NCBI RefSeq assembly: GCF_009735585.1
Contig: NZ_VJVW01000002.1
Coordinates: 392,512-456,511, forward strand
Reading direction: 5' to 3'
Length of the DNA stretch: 64,000 nucleotides
Origin: Christiangramia aestuarii
Lineage (GTDB): Bacteria > Bacteroidota > Bacteroidia > Flavobacteriales > Flavobacteriaceae
Shown here: positions 26,601 through 36,222 of the stretch, piece after piece
Layout of the letters: the number at the start of each line of letters is the position of its first letter
Position numbering within the stretch: position 1 is the first letter of the stretch
The notes under the pieces: generated by a model
Seen by the model: only the letters and a program-made list of their open reading frames with translations
The model's database searches: none
What the model was told of the DNA's origin: nothing
Translations under genes and position numbers: made by a program

Positions 26601-29600
26601 TTAAAATGCAACTAATTTTTTGAGGTACACATTGGCATCAGTATCTACAATTCTAACCAATAAAGTCCCTTTAAATGGTGCAACATCGATCTCCATTTTA
26701 TTCTTCTTGTTTCCTTCAAAGCTTTTGAATTTGTTAGTTTCAGTTTCTATTACTTCTACACTTGCAATTCTTGATCTAAAAGGAAGAATAACATTGGCCT
26801 TAGAATCCCGCTTTAAAAGCGTAGGGACTACATGTGCATCTTTAGTATCTACGGCATCAATTTCTACAGTGACTTCCGCGGTAGCTGAAGAAGTATTCCC
26901 TGCCATATCGGTTGCACTTAAAGTCACCTCATAAATTCCCTGCCTTTCAAAATAGGTTTGATCCAAAGAAAGATTTACTTCGCTACAATTATCGGAAGTT
27001 CCATCGTCAATATCCTCTGTAGTGATGTATACATTATCTCGTGGATCCAGGTAAATGGTAATGTCACGAGTGATCACTTCCGGAGCGGTCACATCACGCA
27101 CAATAACATTTTGCTGCTGGGTAGTAATATTTCCGTTTTCATCATCATAGGTCCAGGTAATGGTATATTCGCCCTGCTCCATATAATTGAGTGGATCCTG
27201 AGTAGTAGCTGATATGGTTCCCCTGCAATTATCGGTTGCTGTTGGAACAGGAATATCTGAAATCCCGCATTCTACCATAATATCTTCCAGTTCGGCCACA
27301 TCTGCAACAGGAGCCGTCGTATCTTCAATAATGATTTCCTGCTGCTGGTAGGTCACATTTCCGTGATCATCTTCATACTTCCATGTAATGAAAGTAGAAC
27401 CTTTCCTGGTCACCGGGAAATAAAGATCTGGAGTAGCACTAACTTCTACATCACAATTATCTGTGGCCAGCGGAGTGGGAACATCAGACCTTTCCACAGC
27501 ACATTCTGCATAGATAGGATCTAGATTATCCATAACCGGAGCCGGGGCTATTTTGTCTTCCACATTAACAATCGCAGTCGCCGAAGATTCGTTTCCGTTC
27601 ACGTCCTTAACAGTTAATAGTACAGTGTTTTCTCCAATATCTTCACAAGTGAAGTCAGTGAGATCAAGACTTAAACCTTCAATACCGCAGGCGTCTGCAG
27701 AACCATTATCTACATCCAGGGCGATAATAGAAGCCATTCCCATTTCATCTAATTCAATACTGATATTCTTGGTAATAACGATTGGGGCAATATTGTCTTC
27801 CACCGTAACCGTTGCGGTTGCTGAAGATACATTTCCGTTTACGTCAGTTACGCTTAGTGTAACCGTATTGGCTCCAACATTGGCACAAGTGAATTCAGTA
27901 ACGTCCAGTTCCATGCTCTCAATACCACAAGCATCATTAGAACCATTATCGATATCTTCAACAGCAATCGAAGCCATTCCGTTTGCATCGAGTTCTACGG
28001 TGATATCCTGGGTTACTACTTCCGCAGCGATGTTATCTTCTACGGTAACCATTGCGGTTGCTGAAGATATATTTCCGTTTACGTCAGTAGCAGTCAGGGT
28101 AACTGTATTGGCTCCAACATTTTTACAGCTGAATTCATTAACGTCCAGTTCCAGACTTTCAATTTCACAGTTATCAGATGAGCTATTATCGATATCTTCA
28201 ACACTGATCACTGCCATGCCGTTTACATCGAGTTCTACGGTGATATCTTGGGTAAGCACTTCCGCAGCGATGTTATCTTCTACGGTAACCGTTGCGGTTG
28301 CTGAAGATATATTTCCGTTTACGTCAGTAGCTGTAAGAGTAACCGTATTGGCTCCTACATTAGCACAATTGAATTCAGTAACGTCCAGTTCCATGCTCTC
28401 AATACCACAAGCATCATTAGAACCATTATCGATATCTTCAACAGCAATCGAAGCCATTCCGTTTGCATCAAGCTCTACGGTGATATCTTGGGTTAGTACT
28501 TCCGCAGCGATGTTATCTTCTACGGTAACCGTTGCGGTTGCTGAAGATACATTTCCGTTTACATCAGTAGCTGTAAGGGTAACCGTATTTGCTCCAACAT
28601 TTACACAAGTGAATTCAGTAACGTCCAGTTCCAGACTTTCAATTTCACAGTTATCAGATGAGCCATTATCGATGTCTTCAACAGCAATTGAAACCATTCC
28701 GTTTACATCAAGCTCTATGGTGATATCCTGGGTAAGCACTTCCGCAGCGATGTTATCTTCTACGGTAACCGTTGCGGTTGCTGAAGATATATTTCCATTT
28801 ACGTCAGTAGCTGTCAGGGTAACCGTATTGGCTCCAACATTTACACAAGTGAATTCAGTAACGTCCAGTTCCAGACTTTCAATTTCACAGTTATCAGATG
28901 AGCCATTATCGATATCTTCAACAGCAATCGAAGCCATTCCGTTTACATCAAGTTCTACGGTGATATCCTGGATGAGTACTTCCGCAGCGATATTATCTTC
29001 CACAGTAACCGTTGCGGTTGCTGTAGACTTGTTACCATTAACATCTGTAACAGTAAGGATTGTAGACACCGGACCTAGACTTCTACTTGATCCTGTCCAG
29101 ACCTCGCTTTGGGAGAATTCCTGAAGATCTCCATTGAAGCCATTTGCTGTTTGATCATTAAGAACATTTCCAGCGGCCTCCTCCATATTATAGTAGGTGA
29201 GTAAGCCGGGAGTAACAGGATCTAAGGTTCTGGCATAGTTATTTAGGATCTCCTCATCTGTCCTGGCGATATTCCAAAGCCTAACCTCATCGATCTGACC
29301 AATATGGTGATCATGGAAACCGGCATAACCTATGGTTAATGGGTCATTGCTCGTAACGGGATTGGTCCCGGCGGTATTGCTTGCTACTACTTCTCCATTA
29401 ATATAGAGTTTAGCAAGGTTTCCAGTCTTAACAGCAGCGAAATGATACCATTCGCCGATATTGATGGGTCTATTAAAGGCTAATTCAACCCCATCCCCGT
29501 ATTGCTGGAATAACCAGGTTCCATTAGGTAGATACCATAATCCATAATTTCTAGGGCCTACCGGACCAGCAGGACCTGCCCCTTTACCTACCACTCGCAC

Positions 29601-32342
29601 CCAGTCTCCTGTAAATTCATCAACCTTGAACCAGGCCTCTAAGGTCATATTTCCTTTTAGTTGTAATTCTGGTGAGTCTGGTATAGATACATAATCATTC
29701 CCATCAAAATTAAGTGCAGATAAATTTGGGGTAACACCTTTGTCTACAACATCTTCACAACTAAATATCGATTTATCCAGGCTTAATTGTAAGTCTTCAG
29801 TAGCGGTACAATTATCTGACGAGCCATTATTTACCATTTCTGGTGTAATACTAGCCGTACCGTTCTCATCCAATGCTACCGTGATATTTTTCGCAATAGC
29901 CTGTGGAGCCGTATTATCTTCTACAGTTACAGTTGCTGTAGCTTCAGAAGTATTCCCGCTTTTATCGGCCACGGTTAGGGTAACGGTATTTTCACCAATA
30001 TCTGCACAAGAGAATTCGTTAACATCCAGGCTAAGATTCTCGATGCCACAGGCATCGCTGGAATTATTATCGACCATATCTGGAGTGATACTTGCAACTC
30101 CATTCTCATCAAGTTGAACAGTGATATCCTGTGTTTTTACTGTTGGAGCAATCTTATCCTCTAAAGTTACATAAGCGCTTACCGAGGATTCATTGCCATT
30201 GGCATCCTTTACGGTAAATAGGATCTCATTAGCACCAAGAACAGTGGTTGGTGAATCCTCCACCCAGGCTGTACTTGCATCAATATTTTTAAATACTCCG
30301 TCAGGACTATTCCCAGACAGATCTGAAACCACAGAATTGGAAGGTCCTTCCTCTAAAGTATAATTCATAACAAGCCCGGGCTCTGCCGAAACAATACTGG
30401 TGGTAAGGTTTGCTTCAATTTCAGCCTGGCTGCGTGCTACATCCCAAAGCCTAACATCTTCTATCTTCCCGTTATGTTTGAAGAATCCAGCACCAGAAGG
30501 CGCGGCTCCTATATAAAAGTCTTCCGTGGAACTCATTTTAAATTTTCCACTTGCCGGAGTACTTCCTATTAATGCACCGTCCTCGTAAAGTTTAATCGCA
30601 GCACCATCGTAAGTAAAGGCTAAATGATGCCATTCATTAACCGGCAGGATTCCCGCATTTATATTAAATACATTTCCGGCTTCATTCCGGAACCTCGCTT
30701 CTATGGTATTATTGGGAAGTTTCAATAAGTAAAGGTCGGCATCGGCATCATTCCTGAATCCCATAATTCCCTTATAGTTACCAAAAACTTCAGAATTCAC
30801 CCAGCCTTCAAGTGTAAAAGAGCTTTTCCCGGCAATCATGCCTGAAGCATCTGCTGCAAGAATATAATCGTTTGAATCACCCAATTGGATGGAATACTTA
30901 GAGGGGTAAACACTAACATCTGCGCATGAAAAAGCACTTTGACTAAGGCTCATTTCATTCACACCACAATTATCTGAAGAACCATTATCGATCATATCTG
31001 GAGTGATACTAGCAACTCCGTTCTCATCCAGTTCCAGGCTGATATTCTTAGCAATGGCGGTTGGAGCCATCTTGTCCTCTACGGTCACAGTCGCCGTGGC
31101 TTCTGAACTATTCCCGTTCTTATCGGTTACTTTTAAGGAAACAATATTTTCTCCAATATTCTCGCAGGTAAAGTTCTGGTAAGACCCATATTTCACCGCT
31201 ACGTATAAACGCTTCCTAGTTCCTCCACACGGATCACCGAATACTGAGTTATTAGAAGGAATGCTAAAGGAATTCTTTCCTAAAGCATAGCTTTCTACAA
31301 TAGACTTTGAATTGGAAGCATGACAAGTCCCAATGCTATAAGATCCGTTGGATCCGGTAGGCGTTCCATAACTTGCAAATTCTACCGATTCCACAACTTG
31401 CCCGGCCGGCAAGGCAATGCTTAGCATTTGCCCCTCAATAATCTCGGCATAAGCAGTTCCAGAAGAAAATTCAACCAGATCAATTCCACAGTTGTCAGTG
31501 GAATTATTATTGATTTGATCTGGAGTAATTTCGGCCTGACCGTTTTCATCTAAACTTACAGTGACATTCTGAGTTACTACGGCAGGTGCTGTGCTATCTT
31601 CTATGGTTACGGTTGCAGTGCATGAGTCGGTAAGACCTGCACTATCGGTCACAGTAAGTGTAATTGAATTGTCACCAATATTACTACAGTTAAATGCATT
31701 TTCACTAAGGCTGAGAGTAATATCTCCTTCAGCATCACTGGAGCCATTATCTACATCTGCTGGATTAATAGAAACCGTGCCATCTTGGCCAAGCTGAGCT
31801 GTAAAGTTTTTACAAATTGCTACAGGAGCCTCATTAATCGTTCCTATTAACTGAGTTTCGGCTATTTGTATACTATTATCTGCTCCACATTGATTAGTAA
31901 ATATTATCCTATAATATTTATACGGAATAGTATTAGAGAAAGAAAAGGTTCTCTTGGAAAATCTCGATGAAACACAAGGAATACTTCCAGAGGTAACTGA
32001 ATTAAAACTGCTACCATCGTTAGATCCCAGTAATTCATAATTCCGGGGATCTCGATTTGGGGAATCATTAGCGGTCGTAATTTCTATACTAGTTGCTAAA
32101 TAAGCAGATCCACCCATATAAACGGTAAACCCCATACCATCTGAAAAATTAAAATCCAGAAACTTCGTACTGATATTACCATCAATTATTTTGCTAACAT
32201 CCTCCCCACCCGGCGAACTTACGCTACCAAAGGCGGAAATATTCATCCCAGGAGAAAAAATAGGTTCCTGCCCCCTTGCTTTGCCAAAAGCAAAACCTAG
32301 AAAAATAAAAATTAGAAATTTCAAAAAGTAATTTTGTTTCAT
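26601..32342 (-). CDS. Giant surface adhesin: discoidin-like, SUEL lectin and LamG domains in HYR-like repeats
   Basis: A 1913-residue exported protein. After a signal peptide (about 1-24) comes an F5/8C-like region (30-168; SPNRDPRNYELLGSNDGSSF), then HYR-like repeats of about 80 residues with ITPDMIDNGSSDNCG and TLTVTDVNGNxSxATATVTVED. A SUEL/rhamnose-binding lectin-type domain (about 300-385; VFGDPCGGTRKRLYVAVKY) and two LamG-like domains (about 480-697 and 867-1084; SFTLEGWVNSE, MTLEAWFKVDE) interrupt repeats at the same loop. Five nearly identical repeats follow (1114-1517), then divergent ones. The last 80 residues (TLLKRDSKANVILPF to LVRIVDTDANVYLKKLVAF) resemble a type IX sorting domain but lack the usual YPNP. 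A glycan-binding surface adhesin is inferred. Confidence 0.88.
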   Translation of the reverse strand: MKQNYFLKFLIFIFLGFAFGKARGQEPIFSPGMNISAFGSVSSPGGEDVSKIIDGNISTKFLDFNFSDGMGFTVYMGGSAYLATSIEITTANDSPNRDPRNYELLGSNDGSSFNSVTSGSIPCVSSRFSKRTFSFSNTIPYKYYRIIFTNQCGADNSIQIAETQLIGTINEAPVAICKNFTAQLGQDGTVSINPADVDNGSSDAEGDITLSLSENAFNCSNIGDNSITLTVTDSAGLTDSCTATVTIEDSTAPAVVTQNVTVSLDENGQAEITPDQINNNSTDNCGIDLVEFSSGTAYAEIIEGQMLSIALPAGQVVESVEFASYGTPTGSNGSYSIGTCHASNSKSIVESYALGKNSFSIPSNNSVFGDPCGGTRKRLYVAVKYGSYQNFTCENIGENIVSLKVTDKNGNSSEATATVTVEDKMAPTAIAKNISLELDENGVASITPDMIDNGSSDNCGVNEMSLSQSAFSCADVSVYPSKYSIQLGDSNDYILAADASGMIAGKSSFTLEGWVNSEVFGNYKGIMGFRNDADADLYLLKLPNNTIEARFRNEAGNVFNINAGILPVNEWHHLAFTYDGAAIKLYEDGALIGSTPASGKFKMSSTEDFYIGAAPSGAGFFKHNGKIEDVRLWDVARSQAEIEANLTTSIVSAEPGLVMNYTLEEGPSNSVVSDLSGNSPDGVFKNIDASTAWVEDSPTTVLGANEILFTVKDANGNESSVSAYVTLEDKIAPTVKTQDITVQLDENGVASITPDMVDNNSSDACGIENLSLDVNEFSCADIGENTVTLTVADKSGNTSEATATVTVEDNTAPQAIAKNITVALDENGTASITPEMVNNGSSDNCTATEDLQLSLDKSIFSCEDVVDKGVTPNLSALNFDGNDYVSIPDSPELQLKGNMTLEAWFKVDEFTGDWVRVVGKGAGPAGPVGPRNYGLWYLPNGTWLFQQYGDGVELAFNRPINIGEWYHFAAVKTGNLAKLYINGEVVASNTAGTNPVTSNDPLTIGYAGFHDHHIGQIDEVRLWNIARTDEEILNNYARTLDPVTPGLLTYYNMEEAAGNVLNDQTANGFNGDLQEFSQSEVWTGSSRSLGPVSTILTVTDVNGNKSTATATVTVEDNIAAEVLIQDITVELDVNGMASIAVEDIDNGSSDNCEIESLELDVTEFTCVNVGANTVTLTATDVNGNISSATATVTVEDNIAAEVLTQDITIELDVNGMVSIAVEDIDNGSSDNCEIESLELDVTEFTCVNVGANTVTLTATDVNGNVSSATATVTVEDNIAAEVLTQDITVELDANGMASIAVEDIDNGSNDACGIESMELDVTEFNCANVGANTVTLTATDVNGNISSATATVTVEDNIAAEVLTQDITVELDVNGMAVISVEDIDNSSSDNCEIESLELDVNEFSCKNVGANTVTLTATDVNGNISSATAMVTVEDNIAAEVVTQDITVELDANGMASIAVEDIDNGSNDACGIESMELDVTEFTCANVGANTVTLSVTDVNGNVSSATATVTVEDNIAPIVITKNISIELDEMGMASIIALDVDNGSADACGIEGLSLDLTDFTCEDIGENTVLLTVKDVNGNESSATAIVNVEDKIAPAPVMDNLDPIYAECAVERSDVPTPLATDNCDVEVSATPDLYFPVTRKGSTFITWKYEDDHGNVTYQQQEIIIEDTTAPVADVAELEDIMVECGISDIPVPTATDNCRGTISATTQDPLNYMEQGEYTITWTYDDENGNITTQQQNVIVRDVTAPEVITRDITIYLDPRDNVYITTEDIDDGTSDNCSEVNLSLDQTYFERQGIYEVTLSATDMAGNTSSATAEVTVEIDAVDTKDAHVVPTLLKRDSKANVILPFRSRIASVEVIETETNKFKSFEGNKKNKMEIDVAPFKGTLLVRIVDTDANVYLKKLVAF
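27790..29030 (-). repeat. Five tandem 240-bp DNA repeats inside the adhesin gene
   Basis: Units beginning near 27790, 28030, 28270, 28510 and 28750, with a partial one from 28990, have an exact period of 240 bases and differ at only a small fraction of positions. Each encodes one 80-residue HYR-like domain. Such identity suggests recent duplication or gene conversion and makes copy number prone to change and to assembly collapse. Confidence 0.9.
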
Positions 32343-32514
32343 TTAAAAAGATTTGGTTAGTAAAAGATTCATGGTATCAAGAATATGGGGAAGAATTAGA
32401 TTACAAATCCAAACTAATTCACAGTCGAATGAACTTACAGAAGCCATAGCTTCAAAAATTCACATAGATTTAAACTAATTACCTCAAAATTCTTAATTTT
32501 TTATTAAAACGACT

Positions 32515-32543
32515 CAAATATAGATATTAAAAGAGGATGTAAA
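32515..32543 (-). promoter_or_regulatory. Candidate promoter of the adhesin-porV operon
   Basis: On the minus strand TATATTTG (TAnnTTTG) at 32522-32515 is preceded by TTTA, one mismatch to TTTG, at 18 bases. The transcript would have a leader of about 165 bases. Confidence 0.45.
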
Positions 32544-32888
32544 TCACTATAAATTAGGGGATTTAACCCCTTTTAATTATGAATAAAAACGCAATAGACT
32601 CTTTAACAATTATTTAGGATATTTTTTTTGCGAAATGGCAAATTAATTTTTCGACGAAGGGTATTAATTGCCGATAAAATACACTGTCTAGTGTATTATC
32701 CTGAAGATCAATTGAAGTATAAATTTGATCTGCCTGTAGAGAAAAGAGCAAATTGATCTTTAAATGATAGCTAAGTTATAAACCTAAGCGTAGAAGATTT
32801 TTTAGGAAACTGGAGAGAAATAATCTTCGTTGCTTCATAATTGACTTAGCTAGTCATTTATATAGGATCGGAGGTTCAGATAAGACAA

Positions 32889-32925
32889 AAAAAAATCCGG
32901 AAAACTGAAGTTTTCCGGATCTTTA
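32889..32925. terminator. Terminator of hemL
   Basis: Perfect 11-bp stem ATCCGGAAAAC / GTTTTCCGGAT with a four-base loop. On the minus strand it runs into nine T, 24 bases after the hemL stop. The plus side is also T-rich, so it may act in both directions. Confidence 0.9.
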
Positions 32926-32948
32926 TATTTATTTTTAAGCAATTCTAC

Positions 32949-34238
32949 TTAGAATTCTTTGGTCACCTTATCTACCACTTCTATCGTTCTATCCAGATCT
33001 TCATAAGATAGTGCATCACTCAGGAACCAGGTTTCGAAAGCACTCGGCGCAATGTAAATTCCGTTCTCCAGCATTCCGTGGAAAAACTTGTTGAACACCC
33101 CAAGATTAGCAGATTTAGCCGCAGAATCGAAATCGGTCACCGGTTCTTTTCCGAAATGAACAGAGATCATGGAACCAAACCGGTTGATGGTGAAGTCAAC
33201 GTTATTCTGGGTTAGCACCTTGTCCATTCCTTTATGCAGATATTCGGTCTTTTTCTCGATACTTTCAAAGATCTCCCTTTTGCTATCCAGTTCGGTAAGC
33301 ATGGCCAGGCCTGCCGCCATGGCTAGTGGATTCCCGCTTAGGGTTCCTGCCTGGTATACCGGGCCAACCGGTGCCAGGTAATCCATGATCTCATTACGCG
33401 CGGCAAAGGCTCCCACAGGCAATCCACCGCCGATCACTTTTCCGAAACAAACAATATCTGCATTCACTCCAGTTCTTTCCTGCACTCCTCCCGGAGCAAG
33501 TCTGAAACCGGTCATTACCTCATCAAAAACCAGAAGAATTCCGGTCTCATCACAGATCTTTCTTAATCCTTCCAGGAAACCCTCTGCAGGTGGAATGCAT
33601 CCCATATTTCCCGCTACAGGCTCCAGGATAATACAGGCGATCTCGTCTTTATTTGCTTCTACAAGATCCTTTACATTTTCAAGATCGTTGAATTTGGCCA
33701 GCAAAGTATCTTTCGCGGTTCCCTGGGTTACTCCCGGGCTATTTGGAGTTCCAAAAGTTACTGCTCCACTACCCGCTTGTATAAGGAAAGAGTCACTATG
33801 CCCGTGATAACAACCGGCAAATTTGATGATCTTTTCCTTTCCGGTAAATCCGCGAGCCAGACGAACTGCACTCATACAGGCTTCGGTCCCGGAATTCACC
33901 ATTCTTATCTTATCGATATTGGGAACCATTTTTACCGCAAGCTCGGCGATCTTTGTTTCGATCTCGGTAGGCGTTCCAAATGAGGTTCCTTTTCTGGCCT
34001 TCTCGATCACCGCATCGATAACCGGTTTATGAGCATGCCCTAAAATTAGCGGGCCCCACGAATTGATATAGTCTATTAATTTATTTCCGTCTTCATCATA
34101 CAGATAGGCACCTTCGGCCTTTTCTACGAAGATGGGTTCCCCACCCACTGCTTTAAAAGCCCGTACCGGGGAATTCACTCCACCCGGGATCACTTTTTGT
34201 GCGTCTGCAAACAATTCGCTACTTCTCTTATAAATCAT
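32949..34238 (-). CDS. hemL: Glutamate-1-semialdehyde 2,1-aminomutase
   Basis: A 429-residue PLP enzyme that converts glutamate-1-semialdehyde to 5-aminolevulinate in the C5 route to heme. Key features are the N-terminus [34 protein letters not shown] (116-129), YHGHSD (144-149), [10 protein letters not shown] (237-246) and the PLP lysine in [11 protein letters not shown] (Lys267). I start it at the ATG at 34238, giving [10 protein letters not shown] as in homologues and the usual length of about 430. A GTG five codons upstream also extends the frame but is not needed. It has its own terminator. Confidence 0.95.
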   Translation of the reverse strand: MIYKRSSELFADAQKVIPGGVNSPVRAFKAVGGEPIFVEKAEGAYLYDEDGNKLIDYINSWGPLILGHAHKPVIDAVIEKARKGTSFGTPTEIETKIAELAVKMVPNIDKIRMVNSGTEACMSAVRLARGFTGKEKIIKFAGCYHGHSDSFLIQAGSGAVTFGTPNSPGVTQGTAKDTLLAKFNDLENVKDLVEANKDEIACIILEPVAGNMGCIPPAEGFLEGLRKICDETGILLVFDEVMTGFRLAPGGVQERTGVNADIVCFGKVIGGGLPVGAFAARNEIMDYLAPVGPVYQAGTLSGNPLAMAAGLAMLTELDSKREIFESIEKKTEYLHKGMDKVLTQNNVDFTINRFGSMISVHFGKEPVTDFDSAAKSANLGVFNKFFHGMLENGIYIAPSAFETWFLSDALSYEDLDRTIEVVDKVTKEF

Positions 34239-34333
34239 AAATCTCTTTTTCACTTTTTTTGTTTCCTGCTCCTAACTTTCTAAGGTTTCAGGATCTTAAT
34301 ATTTCCGGATTCTGAAATAAATTCAGAACATGA

Positions 34334-35146
34334 TCATTTTACACTTAAAATCTGGCCTATGGAAATAGTATTACCATTTAACCCATTCATTCTTTTAATT
34401 TCTTCCACCGAAGTATTATACTTTTTTGAAATAGAATAAAGGGTATCGCCCTTTTGCACCAGGTGGGTTTCTGAACTATTGTCCGGTCTGGCAGTATAAA
34501 CCGGTGCCGCCTTCCCGCTGATCTCTGAATCGTATTTATACAACTCGTACCTTTCAATCAGGTCTATTAGTTTATCTGGATACCTACGATCTGTAGCGTA
34601 ACCTGCTTTTCTCAGACCTTTCGCCCAGCCTTTATAATCATCTGCATCTAATTCAAAAAGCTCTGCATATCTTCCTCTTCCGCTAAGGAACAGCGAGTGA
34701 TCACGATAGGAATATTTTGCATGCTTGTATTTCCGGAAGCACTCTCCCCGCCTATCATCATCATGATAAACCCGTTCTCCTTCCCAGTCATGACACTTAA
34801 TCCCAAAGTGGTTATTCGCCCTCCTGGTGAGGTCACCATTGCCAGCTCCCGATTCTAGGATACCCTGTGCCAGGGTGATACTGGCAGGAATCTTATACAA
34901 CCTCATCTCCTCCTGGGCGATGGGAGCATAATCCCTAATATAATCTTCTATCCGGTAATGGTAAGAATTGCGGGGCATCTCTTCCTTCACGTCGTCTACA
35001 ACCTCTGCCGGAGTTTCACGGTTCTCCTCACCCCTGTTATACACCGAAGAATCCTCTTTTTTCCTGGTCACTACCTTTTTCTTACTACCACAAGAGGCAG
35101 CGAAAACAATGACTAAAAGAAGGCTACAAAGACGAACGATTTTCAT
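34334..35146 (-). CDS. Glucosaminidase lipoprotein with C-terminal LysM
   Basis: A 270-residue peptidoglycan hydrolase. The lipobox FAASC gives lipidated Cys19, followed by a charged linker (20-60). The glucosaminidase (FlgJ/LytG-like) domain at 65-205 has the catalytic Glu98 in TLAQGILESGAGNGDL, then NNHFGIKC and the helix KGWAKGLRKAGYATDRRYPD. A LysM domain at 225-270 (HLVQKGDTLYSISKKYNTSV) binds glycan chains. It cleaves between N-acetylglucosamine and the next sugar in the periplasm. Its ATG lies one base after the stop of the PLP-enzyme gene. Confidence 0.93.
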   Translation of the reverse strand: MKIVRLCSLLLVIVFAASCGSKKKVVTRKKEDSSVYNRGEENRETPAEVVDDVKEEMPRNSYHYRIEDYIRDYAPIAQEEMRLYKIPASITLAQGILESGAGNGDLTRRANNHFGIKCHDWEGERVYHDDDRRGECFRKYKHAKYSYRDHSLFLSGRGRYAELFELDADDYKGWAKGLRKAGYATDRRYPDKLIDLIERYELYKYDSEISGKAAPVYTARPDNSSETHLVQKGDTLYSISKKYNTSVEEIKRMNGLNGNTISIGQILSVK

Positions 35147-35147
35147 A

Positions 35148-36077
35148 TTAATTTACAATTTGGGGCAGGTCCTTTTTCTTTAAATTCCGGTTCATTCCAT
35201 TTATTCCCTGCAAGCCACCGGTATGAATTGCCAGAATTTTAGAATTCGCGGGATAAAATCCCTGTTTTACGAGTTCAAAAATACCAAAAACTAATTTTCC
35301 AGTATAAACGGGATCCAGAATGATTTTATGTTTTTTGCTAAAATCGTTCATAAAATTGATAAGCGCGGCATTCACTTTCGCGTAACCTCCAAAATGATGG
35401 TCCACAAGCAACTCCCAATTAGAACTCTTCACCATTTTTGAAATTTCATTCCGCAGGTAATCTGCCTTTAAGGCGCTAAAGCCAAGAACCTTTTGGTTTA
35501 CCTGTGAAGAATTGATCAAACCGGCGAGGGTACCTCCTGTGCCTACCGAAGCACAGATAAAATCAAATTTCTTATCCTCCCTGCTCAGGATCTCCTCGCA
35601 GCCTTGAATGGCCAACTGGTTGGTCCCACCCTCTGGGATAATGTAGGTATCGGGATACTTCAGGTTTAGACGCTCCATGAAAGCTGCCGTATCTTTCTCC
35701 CTGTAATCTTCCCGGCTAAGGAATTCAAATTTCATTCCGCAATCACGGGCATACTTTAAAGTAGGGCTCCACTTATCTTCTGCGCCTTCTAGTTCCTCAC
35801 CCCTTATGATCCCGGTCATTCCCAGGTCAAGGATCTTACCGGCTGCTGCAGTGGCCGCAATATGATTAGAATGTGCCCCTCCAAAAGTGAGGATCTTTGA
35901 TTTCCCTTCCTCGCTGGCACGGAGCAGATTGTACTTTAACTTCCGAAATTTATTGCCGGATACTTCCGGGTGCAGCAGGTCTTCCCTTTTTATCCAAAGT
36001 TCGATTCCACCAGGGAATTCTTTGATGAACTCGTTGGGAAGGTTAGTGGAAATATTCGAATCAAAAAGATGCTGCAT
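35148..36077 (-). CDS. ACC deaminase / D-cysteine desulfhydrase family PLP enzyme
   Basis: A 309-residue fold-type II PLP enzyme. The PLP lysine lies in SGNKFRKLKYN, and GGAHSNHIAATAAAGK binds the substrate side. EGGTNQLAIQGCEEI and SVGTGGTLAGLI hold the cofactor phosphate. Members act on 1-aminocyclopropane-1-carboxylate or D-cysteine; D-cysteine desulfhydrase is the more common bacterial activity, but the sequence alone does not decide. I start at the ATG at 36077; the longer frame to 36101 begins with TTG. It ends one base before the glucosaminidase start codon. Confidence 0.88.
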   Translation of the reverse strand: MQHLFDSNISTNLPNEFIKEFPGGIELWIKREDLLHPEVSGNKFRKLKYNLLRASEEGKSKILTFGGAHSNHIAATAAAGKILDLGMTGIIRGEELEGAEDKWSPTLKYARDCGMKFEFLSREDYREKDTAAFMERLNLKYPDTYIIPEGGTNQLAIQGCEEILSREDKKFDFICASVGTGGTLAGLINSSQVNQKVLGFSALKADYLRNEISKMVKSSNWELLVDHHFGGYAKVNAALINFMNDFSKKHKIILDPVYTGKLVFGIFELVKQGFYPANSKILAIHTGGLQGINGMNRNLKKKDLPQIVN

Positions 36078-36082
36078 GATTG

Positions 36083-36090
36083 CAAAACTA
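36083..36090 (-). promoter_or_regulatory. -7 element directly before the PLP-enzyme gene
   Basis: TAGTTTTG on the minus strand fits TAnnTTTG and ends 5 bases before the ATG at 36077. No good -33 box is seen. If used, the transcript would be leaderless or nearly so. Confidence 0.4.
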
Positions 36091-36120
36091 ATCGATATCA
36101 ATTAGAATAAGTAATGAAAT

Positions 36121-36205
36121 TATCGTCAAGCTGAACTGGCTTCAGCTTCTCAAAAATGGGAAGATCATCATATTAGATCCTTAAGCTTCGGGCAGGATGA
36201 CTGAA
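36121..36205. repeat. Isolated palindromic intergenic repeat
   Basis: AAGCTGAA / TTCAGCTT (36128-36148, 8-bp perfect stem) followed by a second partial palindrome ending in GGATGAC at about 36202. It is of the same general class as the short elements in the 21.9-22.2 kb cluster. Confidence 0.65.
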
Positions 36206-36222
36206 ATATTAGAAATATTTTC

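Larger units (their letters stand above)
32343..32948. other. 606-base intergenic region with promoter and several inverted repeats
   Basis: No protein gene is supported. It contains a candidate promoter for the adhesin operon (32515-32543), an 8-bp palindrome (AATACACT / AGTGTATT, 32678-32697), a 10-bp inverted repeat (AAGATCAATT 32704-32713 / AATTGATCTT 32751-32760), a plus-strand TAAATTTG at 32720, and the hemL terminator at 32889. The plus-strand signals together could delimit a small RNA of about 200 bases. Confidence 0.5.

Noticed and set aside
27790..29030. CRISPR-like appearance of regularly spaced repeats
   Set aside because: The period is 240 bases with no unique spacers, and the repeats lie within one coding sequence.
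27553..29124. 523-codon open frame on the plus strand opposite the adhesin repeats
   Set aside because: It follows the 240-bp repeat period exactly, has Ser/Thr/Val-rich low-complexity content, no signal peptide or domain, and is the antisense image of well-supported domains.
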